A model generated the notes under the pieces. That model was not told the DNA's origin and ran no database searches. It was given only the letters and a program-made list of their open reading frames with translations. Positions 1-7,760 of a stretch of 64,000 bases of DNA are shown one piece after another (position 1 is the first letter of the stretch; the number at the start of each line of letters is the position of its first letter). Position numbers and translations under genes: made by a program. Source of the stretch: Sagittula sp. P11 (GTDB taxonomy: Bacteria > Pseudomonadota > Alphaproteobacteria > Rhodobacterales > Rhodobacteraceae); assembly GCF_002814095.1 (NCBI RefSeq), contig NZ_CP021913.1, forward strand, positions 2,576,001 to 2,640,000, in the 5' to 3' direction.

Positions 1-30
1 TGTCGTCTGAAGGGAGTTGAAGTGTGGCGG

Positions 31-783
31 TCAGGAAGGTTGGGCCGGGGCCCGGGCCTTCAGCCCCTCGACCAGGAGGTCGAGCAGCAATTCGAAACTG
101 TCGTTGTAGGGATTCACGGCACCGTTCTGCCAGCGCAGGACGAAGATGCGGTTGGAGATGTCGGGCAGCGCGGCCGCCGTCAGCGGGTAGAGGTCCGGAT
201 CGGTCTGCGCGACCCGCTTTGCGAAGAGCTCCTGCCAGGTTTCGCCTTCGCTGCCCGGCTTGCTGACGGGCGGCGGCGCCAGTTCCATGGTGACAAACCC
301 GGCGAGCCCGCCGACCAGCACGTTGAAGGCCGGGCGCAGCGCATCGCCGCGGTAGCCGCCGTCATGCAGCGCCGAAAGGATCGTCTCGACCCAGTCGAGG
401 TTCGCGACACCGTTGGACTTCATCTGCGCGCCCAGCAGCGGCGCGACCGCGGGATGACGATGCACCAGCTTGCGGTAGTTGAGGAACACCTGCCGGAGCC
501 GGTCGTCCCAAGCCATGTCGGCGTCGAGAGTGTCGGACAGGGTCCCGGTGATCGAGGCGGAAATCTCGGCGAAGAGGTCTTCCTTCGCGCCACCGACATG
601 CCAGTAGATCACTGCCGGAGAGACGCCCAGATTGCGGGCCAGCTCTCGGAGGGAGAAGGCCGCCAGCCCCTTTTCGTCGATCTGCGCGACCGCCGCGGCG
701 ACCACCTGATTCTTGCTCAACCCGACCGCTGCGGCCCGTCCACGCAGCATCTTGCCCTTTTTTTCATCATTCTCAGTGGTCAC
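31..783 (-). CDS. TetR/AcrR-family transcriptional repressor
   Basis: A 250-residue regulator with an N-terminal TetR helix-turn-helix at about residues 25-70 (core SLRELARNLGVSPAVIYWHV) and a longer ligand-binding C-terminal half. It is divergent from the TRAP operon that begins at 928. The intergenic space holds a palindrome of the TTGAAC-N3-GTTCAA type, and a better copy lies in front of the permease/amidase pair near 6.27 kb. I infer that it represses both transcription units and is released by the transported compound or a derivative. The family assignment is clear from sequence; ligand and targets are inference. Confidence 0.88.
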   Translation of the reverse strand: MTTENDEKKGKMLRGRAAAVGLSKNQVVAAAVAQIDEKGLAAFSLRELARNLGVSPAVIYWHVGGAKEDLFAEISASITGTLSDTLDADMAWDDRLRQVFLNYRKLVHRHPAVAPLLGAQMKSNGVANLDWVETILSALHDGGYRGDALRPAFNVLVGGLAGFVTMELAPPPVSKPGSEGETWQELFAKRVAQTDPDLYPLTAAALPDISNRIFVLRWQNGAVNPYNDSFELLLDLLVEGLKARAPAQPS

Positions 784-858
784 CGGTACGATTCCCGTTC
801 AAAAAATAGGCGTGTTTCATTTTGCGTGACGGACTCGACGAGTTTGGTTTAACAGTTA

Positions 859-873
859 TAGAACATCGTTCAA
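859..873. promoter_or_regulatory. Candidate TetR operator upstream of the TRAP operon
   Basis: TAGAACATCGTTCAA is an imperfect 6-3-6 palindrome (one arm mismatch) between the divergent tetR and dctM genes. A stretch of 15 bases including it (GAACATCGTTCAATT) recurs, on the opposite strand, inside the perfect palindrome at 6263-6283. A shared operator upstream of two divergent units next to a TetR gene is the expected arrangement. Confidence 0.6.
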
Positions 874-927
874 TTAAAAACCAACACAACCGGCCGAACA
901 CTCTCGAACCTGACGACTGGGGTACAA

Positions 928-2214
928 ATGACAGCACTGCCGATCCTCATCTTTTCCGTCGCCCTGCTTCTGGGTGGCGCCGTGCTTGCGCACCTGATCG
1001 GGGCGGCCTCCATCCTGTCCTTCATCGCCGCCGACAGGGCGCGCTTCCTTGCTGCGGCGCCCCAACGGATCATCGCTCATATCGACCTGTTCTCGATCAT
1101 GTCGATGCCGTTGTTCATTCTGGCCGGTGAAATCATGAACCGTGCGGGCGTCACGAAAGCGCTGATCGATCTGGCCATGGCGCTGATGGCACGTCTGAAG
1201 GGCGGGCTGGGGCATGTGAACATTCTGACGTCGGTGTTCTTCGCCGGGATTTCCGGGTCGGCGATGGCAGATGCGGCTGCGGTGTCCAACACGCTGGTCC
1301 CGGCGATGCGGAAGTCGGGCTACACGGTGCAATATGCCGGTGCCGTCACCGCCGCGTCGTCGGTGATCGGGCCGATCATTCCGCCGTCGATCATCATGAT
1401 CTTTTACGGGGCGCTGATGAACACCTCGGTGGCAGCGCTGTTCATCGCGGGCATCGTGCCGGGTCTCATCATGGCGGTTGCGCTGTTTGGTGCGAACGCG
1501 TGGCTGGCGCATCGCCACGACCACCCGACGGGGGAGCGTGTCCCTGCACGCGAAGTGCTGCGCCGCGCGATCTATGCGCTGCCCGCCACCGTGATCCCCG
1601 TCATCATCCTCTCGGGTATCGTCTTCGGCGTCATGACCCCGACCGAGGCCGCCGGCGTCGCGGTCTGCTGCGCCATCCTCGCCGGGATCATCTATCGCCA
1701 GATGTCCTGGGGCACGATCATCAAGAGCCTCGAACGCACGGCAATCCTGTCCGGTTCGATCTTCATCCTGCTGTCGGGTGTGGCGATCTTCGGCTATCTC
1801 GCCGGTCTGGAGAAACTGCCGACGCTTCTCGCCGATGCGCTGATCGGGCTGGGGTTCGAGGGCTGGAAATACTTGTTGCTGCTCAACGCGGTCTTCCTCG
1901 TGGCGGGCATGTTCCTCGAGGTGCCGGTGGCGCTGGCCCTGCTGGTGCCGCTGCTCGTGCCCACGGGCATCTCGATGGGCGCCGATCCGATCCACCTGGG
2001 CATTGTCATCGTGGTGAACCTGATGCTGGGCATCGTCACTCCGCCGTTCGGTGCGGCGCTGCTGGTCGTCTCGGCTGTATCGGGTGCGCCCTACTGGGGC
2101 ATCGCCAAAGCCGCCGCGCCCTTCCTGGTGGTCCAGCTTGGTGTCCTGCTGATCCTGACCTTCACCCCTGAACTGACACTGTTCCTGCCGCGCCTGGCCG
2201 GTTTCGTTGAGTGA
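928..2214 (+). CDS. dctM: TRAP transporter large permease (DctM family)
   Basis: A 428-residue, very hydrophobic protein of normal DctM length. It is the proton/sodium-coupled transport subunit of a tripartite ATP-independent periplasmic transporter in the inner membrane. Visible family motifs include GISGSAMADAAAV near residue 110, GPIIPPS near 150 and NLMLGIVTPP near 370. It is the first gene of an M-Q-P operon; the small permease starts 10 bases after its stop. The substrate cannot be read from the permease; the neighbouring amidase suggests an amide or organic acid. Regulation is probably by the adjacent TetR protein. Confidence 0.93.
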   Translation: MTALPILIFSVALLLGGAVLAHLIGAASILSFIAADRARFLAAAPQRIIAHIDLFSIMSMPLFILAGEIMNRAGVTKALIDLAMALMARLKGGLGHVNILTSVFFAGISGSAMADAAAVSNTLVPAMRKSGYTVQYAGAVTAASSVIGPIIPPSIIMIFYGALMNTSVAALFIAGIVPGLIMAVALFGANAWLAHRHDHPTGERVPAREVLRRAIYALPATVIPVIILSGIVFGVMTPTEAAGVAVCCAILAGIIYRQMSWGTIIKSLERTAILSGSIFILLSGVAIFGYLAGLEKLPTLLADALIGLGFEGWKYLLLLNAVFLVAGMFLEVPVALALLVPLLVPTGISMGADPIHLGIVIVVNLMLGIVTPPFGAALLVVSAVSGAPYWGIAKAAAPFLVVQLGVLLILTFTPELTLFLPRLAGFVE

Positions 2215-2224
2215 GGAGAGACAG

Positions 2225-2761
2225 ATGATCCGTATCGCCAATCTCACCTATGCCACGTCGCAACGGCTGAACTTCTTCGCCACCCGGATCGCTGCGCTGT
2301 GCTTCGGAGCGATGCTCTGTGTCATGATGCTTCAGGTGGTGGCGCGCTACGCCTTTGCCTCGCCGCCGTTCTGGACCGAGGAACTGGCCCGCTGGCTCAT
2401 GGTCTGGGGCGGGCTGCTGGGCGCCTCGGCGGCGTTCCACACTCATGCCGACCCGGCGATGGTGCATCCGCCCAGCCACGTGGTCTGGCGCCAGAAGGTG
2501 CAGGTCGTGGCGCGGTTCCTCGCGTCCTGGACCTTCTTCGCGCCCGTGCTGTGGTTCACCTGGCCGTATCTCGAACGCCAGATCGGGCGGACCTCCGAAG
2601 GGCTCGAAATATCCACCGCATGGATGGCCTCGGCCCTGCCGGTCGCGTTGATCCTGATCCTGTTCCACGGGCTTGCCGGTCTTGGCGCGCTCATCTCGCC
2701 GAAGGTTCTCGAGGAGGAGATCGCCTTCGCAAAATCCACTGAATCCAACATGCTGGAGTAA
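2225..2761 (+). CDS. dctQ: TRAP transporter small permease (DctQ family)
   Basis: A 178-residue four-helix membrane protein that partners DctM. The ATG at 2225 is chosen over the upstream TTG at 2207 because a GAGGAG ribosome-binding site at 2214-2219 directly precedes it. The motif FWTEELARWLMVWGGLLGAS is typical of DctQ proteins. Only three bases separate it from the substrate-binding protein gene, so the three TRAP genes form one operon. Confidence 0.92.
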   Translation: MIRIANLTYATSQRLNFFATRIAALCFGAMLCVMMLQVVARYAFASPPFWTEELARWLMVWGGLLGASAAFHTHADPAMVHPPSHVVWRQKVQVVARFLASWTFFAPVLWFTWPYLERQIGRTSEGLEISTAWMASALPVALILILFHGLAGLGALISPKVLEEEIAFAKSTESNMLE

Positions 2762-2764
2762 CTG

Positions 2765-3751
2765 ATGAACTTAACGTCCACCGCCACCCTCACCGCGCTG
2801 TTCCTGGCCTCTGCCGCCTCGGCGCAGTCGGTCAACGTCGCGCTCGATTCCAACCCCGACCGGGAGCAGTCCGGCACCTATCGATATGTGGAAAACCTGT
2901 TCACCACGCTCGAAGAAGCAGGCTGGGACACCGAGACCTTCCCGCGCGACACAATCGGCGGCGAAGACGAGCGCCTTGACCAGATCCGCGCCGGTATCCT
3001 CGACATCTCGATGTCGAACTACGCCGTGGCGACCCAGTTCGTCGAGGAGATGCGCGCGCTGCAACTGCCCTACACCTTCGAAAATCCGGCGCACGAGTTC
3101 AAGTTCTTCACCGAATCCGACTACCTCGATCAGGTGAACGAAGAGCTGGCGGCCGAAGGCATGCGCATCCTGGCAATCGTGCCCACCGGGGGCTTCCTCG
3201 GCATCTTCAACAACGAGAAGGAAGTCCGCACCGTATCCGACATGGAAGGCCTGCGGATGCGCGCGCTGGATCCCAACCAGTTGGAAATGTTCCAGATGAT
3301 GGGCGCCAGCGGCGTTGTCATCCCGTTCTCCGAAGTGCCGAACGCGATCCAGACCGGCATCGCCAACGGTTACGTCAACGCGTCGCTCGTGCCGCTGACC
3401 TTCGGGCAGGGCGACCTGTTCACCAACTTCACCGACGCCAAGGTGATCATGTCCGCCCGCCTCGCGCTGGCCTCCACCACGTGGTGGGACGGTCTGTCGG
3501 ACGAGGAGCAGGCCACCTTCGAGAAAGCCTCCCTCGACGCGCTGGCCGAGGTTTTCGAATGGGTCGACGCCTCCGAGGTCGTGCACAAGAAGAACCTCGA
3601 AGAGGCCGGCATCGCCGTTTACGAGCCGACGGAGGAAGAGCTTGCAACCTTCCGCGAGGCGACCCTGCCGATGGCCGACGTGCTGACCGAAGTGCCGGCC
3701 GAGCGGATCGAGGAACTGCGCGCCTTCGTCGCCGAATACGCGCCGGAGTAA
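2765..3751 (+). CDS. dctP: TRAP transporter substrate-binding protein (DctP family)
   Basis: A 328-residue periplasmic solute receptor with an N-terminal signal peptide of about 20 residues ending ASAASA-Q. The DctP fold is supported by the GDxRxxQxxxGxxD-like opening, the segment MEGLRMRALDPNQLEMFQMMG and the following SEVPNAIQTGIANGYVN. In DctP proteins the Arg of the LRMR segment usually contacts a substrate carboxylate, so an organic acid ligand is plausible. It ends the operon and is followed by a strong intrinsic terminator. Operon order M-Q-P is a little unusual; P first is more common. Confidence 0.92.
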   Translation: MNLTSTATLTALFLASAASAQSVNVALDSNPDREQSGTYRYVENLFTTLEEAGWDTETFPRDTIGGEDERLDQIRAGILDISMSNYAVATQFVEEMRALQLPYTFENPAHEFKFFTESDYLDQVNEELAAEGMRILAIVPTGGFLGIFNNEKEVRTVSDMEGLRMRALDPNQLEMFQMMGASGVVIPFSEVPNAIQTGIANGYVNASLVPLTFGQGDLFTNFTDAKVIMSARLALASTTWWDGLSDEEQATFEKASLDALAEVFEWVDASEVVHKKNLEEAGIAVYEPTEEELATFREATLPMADVLTEVPAERIEELRAFVAEYAPE

Positions 3752-3773
3752 ACTTCGCCGCTGTAAAAGATTG

Positions 3774-3800
3774 GGGGCGTCCTGCCGGGCGCCCCTTTTT
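3774..3800 (+). terminator. Rho-independent terminator after the TRAP operon
   Basis: GGGGCGT pairs with GCGCCCC (one G-T pair) around an 8-base loop, followed by five T residues. It lies between the convergent dctP and amidase genes and could act in part on both strands. Confidence 0.85.
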
Positions 3801-3877
3801 CGTGCCTGCCGGAACTTCAGAAGGAACGATGCCGGGCGCGCGCTGCGGCCCGGCACCGTCCTGCTCCGGGGGCCTGA

Positions 3878-5386
3878 TCAGAGGCTCAGGAACCCCTCGA
3901 CGTCCGACAGCCGTCCGGCGGATTTCAACGCGGCGATGTCCGGGCCTTTGGGCGCGAGGTCAGAAATCCCCGCGATGATCGCCTCCAGCTCGGCGGCCAC
4001 CGCCAGCACGCCCAGGTCGTCGTAACGGCGCCCGACGATCTGCAGGCCGAAGGGCATGCCGTTTGCGTCGGTCCCGCAGGGAATGGTGATCGATGGATGC
4101 CCCGCAACGGTGGAGGCGTAGGCCATCGCCAGCCAGTGGTAGTAGCTCTTCGTCGCGACCCCGTCGATCTCGGTCGGGTAAAGCTCGTGCCAGTCGCGCG
4201 GGCTGATCGTCACCGCCGGAGAGATCACGAAATCATGGCTCTCGAACCAGATTTGCCAGCGCTGGTGATAGGCGCCCTGCATCGACAGCGCCTCGGCGAT
4301 GTTGTCGGGGGTGAAGCTGCGGCCCTCGCGGACGTTCTCCGTCACGTTCGGGCCGACCTGTTCGGGGTGGTCATCCAGGCGCTTGCCGTGCGTGGCCACG
4401 AACAGGATGCCGCGCAGCACCGAGAAGATGCGGTCGGCATCGGCGCAATCCGGTGTTCCTTCATCCGCGGTGCCGAACAGCGGAGCAAGCTGCGGCACAA
4501 CGCGTCGGAAGTGGTCGCGCACGATGCCTTCGGTCGGCGCAAAGCCGTAGTCCTCGGTGAACGCAACGCGCAGCGAGGACAGATCGCAGCGCGGCAGCGT
4601 GGCAAACCGCGCCGGATCCCATGCGGTGCGGCCATCCACGACCGCCGTGTAGGGGTCGCGCATGTCGGGCCGTGCCAGCACCGACAGCATCAAGGCCGTG
4701 TCCTCCACGTTGCGGCCCATGGGGCCGGATGTGGACAGCGGGAAGTACCCGATGCCGCGCGTGTTGCCCGGCACCACACCCGGCGACGGGCGATACCCCA
4801 CGACGCCGCAGAAAGCCGCCGGGTTGCGCAGCGACCCGCCCGTGTCCGATCCGGTGGCCAAGGGGAAGTACCCGGCTGCCAATCCCGCCGCCGACCCGCC
4901 CGAGGACCCGGCGCAGGTGCGTGTGAGGTCATGCGGGTTGGCCGTGGCACCGTAGACGCGGTTGCGGGTGTTGCCGCCCGCGCTCCATTCCGGGTTGTTG
5001 GTCTTGCCCATGGGGATTGCGCCCGCGCCGCGCATCGCGGCGACCATGGCATCGTCCTTCTTGGCGATGTTGTCGCGGAACAGTTCAGACCCGAAGGTGG
5101 TAGGCAAGCCGGCCACGTCGATCATGTCCTTCACGCCGAACGGCAGGCCGTGGAGCGGCCCGAGATCGGCGCCGGAGGAAAGTGCCTTGTCCGCCGCCCA
5201 AGCCCCCGCCCTCAGCCCGTCGAAGTCCCGCGCCACCAGCGCGTTCACCGCGTGGTCCACGGCCTCCACACGGGTGATGCAGGCCTCGGCCAGTTCGGAT
5301 GCGGAAAGCGCCTTGCGGGCGATCAGGCGGCGCGCTTCGGCGGCGCCAAGGTCTGCGGGATCGGTGGGAGTGGAAGTCCGGTCCAT
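3878..5386 (-). CDS. Amidase of the amidase-signature family
   Basis: A 502-residue cytoplasmic hydrolase. The amidase-signature catalytic triad is intact: Lys86 in GVKDMID, cis-Ser161 in CAGSSGGSAAG and nucleophile Ser185 in SDTGGSLRNPA. It should hydrolyse a C-N amide bond; the exact substrate is unknown and GatA is unlikely because no gatB/gatC is adjacent. The start at 5386 has AAGGAAA about eight bases upstream. It lies 14 bases downstream of the TauE/SafE permease and is co-transcribed with it, probably under the TetR regulator. Confidence 0.9.
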   Translation of the reverse strand: MDRTSTPTDPADLGAAEARRLIARKALSASELAEACITRVEAVDHAVNALVARDFDGLRAGAWAADKALSSGADLGPLHGLPFGVKDMIDVAGLPTTFGSELFRDNIAKKDDAMVAAMRGAGAIPMGKTNNPEWSAGGNTRNRVYGATANPHDLTRTCAGSSGGSAAGLAAGYFPLATGSDTGGSLRNPAAFCGVVGYRPSPGVVPGNTRGIGYFPLSTSGPMGRNVEDTALMLSVLARPDMRDPYTAVVDGRTAWDPARFATLPRCDLSSLRVAFTEDYGFAPTEGIVRDHFRRVVPQLAPLFGTADEGTPDCADADRIFSVLRGILFVATHGKRLDDHPEQVGPNVTENVREGRSFTPDNIAEALSMQGAYHQRWQIWFESHDFVISPAVTISPRDWHELYPTEIDGVATKSYYHWLAMAYASTVAGHPSITIPCGTDANGMPFGLQIVGRRYDDLGVLAVAAELEAIIAGISDLAPKGPDIAALKSAGRLSDVEGFLSL

Positions 5387-5400
5387 GGGATGCGTTTCCT

Positions 5401-6261
5401 TCAGAAGAGGGCCTTGCGGAGCATATTCAGGGCCGCAAGGATGATGAACAGGGCAAAGACCTTGCGCAGGCGGCCCGTGGGAAGAACGTGGGTCAGCCGG
5501 GCGCCGATGGGCACCGTCACGAAGGTCATCGCCGTGATGGCGAGGAAGGCGGGAAGGCTGACGAGGCCCAAGGTGAACGGCGGCAGGGTGACGTCATCCG
5601 GCGATGCCAGCAGGTAGGTCACGCTGGCGGGGAGCGAGATCAGCAGCCCGAAGCCCGCCGAGGTGGCAATGGCCCGGTTGATCGGTGTGCCATAGGCGGT
5701 CAGGGCGGGCACCCCGAAGGTCCCGCCGCCGATGCCGATCATCGCGCAGACAAAGCCCATCACGCCGGAATAGGGGGCATAGACCCGAAGCCCGGGGTGG
5801 CTGTCACCCAGCCGCCAGTTGGGGTTGCCGGCCAGCATGTAGATCCCCATTACCGTCGCGAGGCCGCCGAAGATCAGCATCAGCGTGTCCGACTTCAGCG
5901 TGGTCGCCGTCAGCACGCCGAGGATCGCGCCGACCGCCAGCCATGGCGCCCAGGCCCGCAGGATCCCGACCTCCACGGCGCCGCGCCCGTGGTGCGCCCA
6001 GACCGACCGGATCGACGTGGCCACGATTGTGGCCGTGGACGTGCCGACGCAGAGCTGCATGACGATCCCGTCCGACGCGCCCAGCCCGCGAAAGATGAAC
6101 AGAAGGACGGGAACGAGGAAGATGCCTCCACCGATGCCCAGCAGGCCCGACAACAGCCCGGCGAAGGCGCCGGTGGCCAACAGAAGCAGAAGGATGGGAA
6201 GCAGGGAGGGATCGAACACGGGGCGCGCTACGTCGTTCAGGGAATGCGCTGGCGGTAGCAC
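5401..6261 (-). CDS. TauE/SafE-family anion permease
   Basis: A membrane protein of up to 286 residues with repeated glycine-rich helices (GLLGIGGGIFLVPVLL near residue 40 and a second GIGGGTFGVPAL in the other half), the internal duplication expected of TauE/SafE exporters (sulfite, sulfonate or carboxylate anions). The GTG at 6261 falls two bases inside the edge of the operator at 6263-6283; a GTG at 6219 giving 272 residues is an alternative, and neither has a clear ribosome-binding site. It heads a two-gene operon with the amidase. Confidence 0.88.
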   Translation of the reverse strand: MLPPAHSLNDVARPVFDPSLLPILLLLLATGAFAGLLSGLLGIGGGIFLVPVLLFIFRGLGASDGIVMQLCVGTSTATIVATSIRSVWAHHGRGAVEVGILRAWAPWLAVGAILGVLTATTLKSDTLMLIFGGLATVMGIYMLAGNPNWRLGDSHPGLRVYAPYSGVMGFVCAMIGIGGGTFGVPALTAYGTPINRAIATSAGFGLLISLPASVTYLLASPDDVTLPPFTLGLVSLPAFLAITAMTFVTVPIGARLTHVLPTGRLRKVFALFIILAALNMLRKALF

Positions 6262-6262
6262 T

Positions 6263-6283
6263 CAATTGAACGATGTTCAATTG
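6263..6283. promoter_or_regulatory. Candidate TetR operator upstream of permease/amidase
   Basis: A perfect 9-3-9 inverted repeat, CAATTGAAC-GAT-GTTCAATTG. Its core matches the site at 859-873 upstream of the TRAP operon. Its position just in front of the permease start would block transcription of the permease-amidase pair. Confidence 0.7.
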
Positions 6284-6448
6284 TTGATGGTCTCGCGCTG
6301 AAGGCTTTACGGAAATAATCGCTTCCGGTGCCGCTTTGCGATGCACCGACCTTCAAGCGGTCATTGTCCGTGAACCACGGCAGTCTGACGGTGCCGGCGC
6401 TCCTTGCGTGCCGCGTCGGGACCATCCTTACGTTGCTCTTGAGTACCC

Positions 6449-7477
6449 TCAGCCCCCTGCGGGCGCGGGGGCAACGGAGGCGCGGCCGATCCACTCTGCC
6501 GTTTCGAGGACTTGCAGGTTCCGCACCGGTTCGCCGTTCAGGCGCCTCTGCATCAGGTCGGCAAGCGGCGTTCCGGCGTCCCGGAGCGCACGGCGGGTGA
6601 CGGTCAGAGGCGGGTTCAGGTCGCCGGTCTCCATGCCCGGCAGGACATCGTCATGCGCGACGACAGAGAGGTCGCCGGGAATGCTCAGGCCCGCCTCGCC
6701 CGCGGCGTCGAGCACGCCGCCCGCCACCAGCGAATTGCAACAGACGATCCCGGTCGGGCGATCGGGAATGGCGATCAGCGTGCGCGTGGCGTCCCGACCG
6801 TAGGCGCGCGACGTGTCGCCGTAGCAGATCAACTCGGGGACGGGGTGCAGCCCTGCCCTCATCAATGCATCCGCAAAGACTTCGGCCCGTTCCCTCGAGA
6901 CCTGCCAGCCTGCCTCGCCGTTCAGAAGTGCGATCCGCCGGTGGCCAAACGCGGCCAGGTGGGCGACGGCCCTCCGGACGATATCAGCCGTGTCGAGGTC
7001 GAAGAACGGATAATCCGGGTCGGGGACATGTTTGCCATGCACCACGAAGGGCACATCCCGGCTGCTCAGGAACGCCATCCTCGCATCGTCGGCACGTGGA
7101 AAGAGCAGCACGAAACCGTCGAATACCCCCTGGCCGATCAGGCGGTCGTAGGTCTGCAGCGGGTCCGCGTCGGTCGAGATGTGCAGCATGAGATCGAGGC
7201 CCCGGCCTGCCATCGCCTGCGTGATCGAATGGGCGATCTCGAAGAAGTGGGGAGACTCGAAGTCGGCGGGCGCGGTGTCGAGGACAAGACCGACGATCCC
7301 CGACCGTCCGGAGACCAGTTTTCGTGCGCTGTGGTTCGGTCGGTAGTTCAGTTCGCGGGCAACCTCCCTGACCCGGGTGCGGGTCGCCGGAGAGACATCG
7401 TCGAAACCGCGCAAGGCCCGGCTGACCGTCGTCGCCGTCAACCCGGTTATCTTCGCGATGTCCTTCAGGGTTGCCAC
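6449..7477 (-). CDS. LacI-family transcriptional regulator (AglR-like)
   Basis: A 342-residue LacI/GalR protein. The N-terminal helix-turn-helix is LKDIAKITGLTATTVSRALR (residues 4-23), followed by the YRPNHSARKLVSGRSG hinge and a periplasmic-binding-protein-like sugar domain. It is divergent from a GH13 alpha-glucosidase gene, with two LacI-type operators between them. It most likely represses the alpha-glucosidase gene and itself in the absence of an alpha-glucoside, as AglR does in rhizobia and rhodobacters. No aglEFG/K transporter is present here. Confidence 0.9.
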   Translation of the reverse strand: MATLKDIAKITGLTATTVSRALRGFDDVSPATRTRVREVARELNYRPNHSARKLVSGRSGIVGLVLDTAPADFESPHFFEIAHSITQAMAGRGLDLMLHISTDADPLQTYDRLIGQGVFDGFVLLFPRADDARMAFLSSRDVPFVVHGKHVPDPDYPFFDLDTADIVRRAVAHLAAFGHRRIALLNGEAGWQVSRERAEVFADALMRAGLHPVPELICYGDTSRAYGRDATRTLIAIPDRPTGIVCCNSLVAGGVLDAAGEAGLSIPGDLSVVAHDDVLPGMETGDLNPPLTVTRRALRDAGTPLADLMQRRLNGEPVRNLQVLETAEWIGRASVAPAPAGG

Positions 7478-7616
7478 GTCTGGGGTGTCCTTCGGAATGC
7501 CGTCCGAGATTTACGAGGTCGCTGCACAGAGGAGCCGCTGTCCCGGTACCCTCACCAAGCGGCAATCGTGAGCGCGGTCAATGCGCGATCCGCCCATTTC
7601 GGGAAAATTTGTTGTC

Positions 7617-7649
7617 CTTAACGTTAAGATATGTGATCTGAACGTTAAG
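7617..7649. promoter_or_regulatory. Two LacI-type operators in the agl promoter
   Basis: CTTAACGTTAAG at 7617-7628 is a perfect palindrome with the central CG typical of LacI-family sites; CTGAACGTTAAG at 7638-7649 differs at one position. Their centres are 21 bp apart, two helical turns, so both could be bound on the same DNA face. Confidence 0.7.
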
Positions 7650-7760
7650 GATTGCGGCTTGGATGGATTCGCCATCAGTGTCGGACTGAGCGTCTCAACA
7701 TCCCGCCACCACCAGATCCGCCTCGTGAGAGGCGATAGTCACCTGAAGGACAGCGACGCC

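Noticed and set aside
874-2247. Long minus-strand open frame opposite dctM
   Set aside because: It is the antisense shadow of a high-GC gene: rich in Arg, His, Asp and Gly with no fold-like pattern, while the plus strand encodes a textbook DctM protein.
3878-5386. GatA subunit of Glu-tRNA(Gln) amidotransferase
   Set aside because: The amidase signature is shared, but there are no gatB or gatC neighbours and the gene is paired with a permease in a catabolic-looking cluster.
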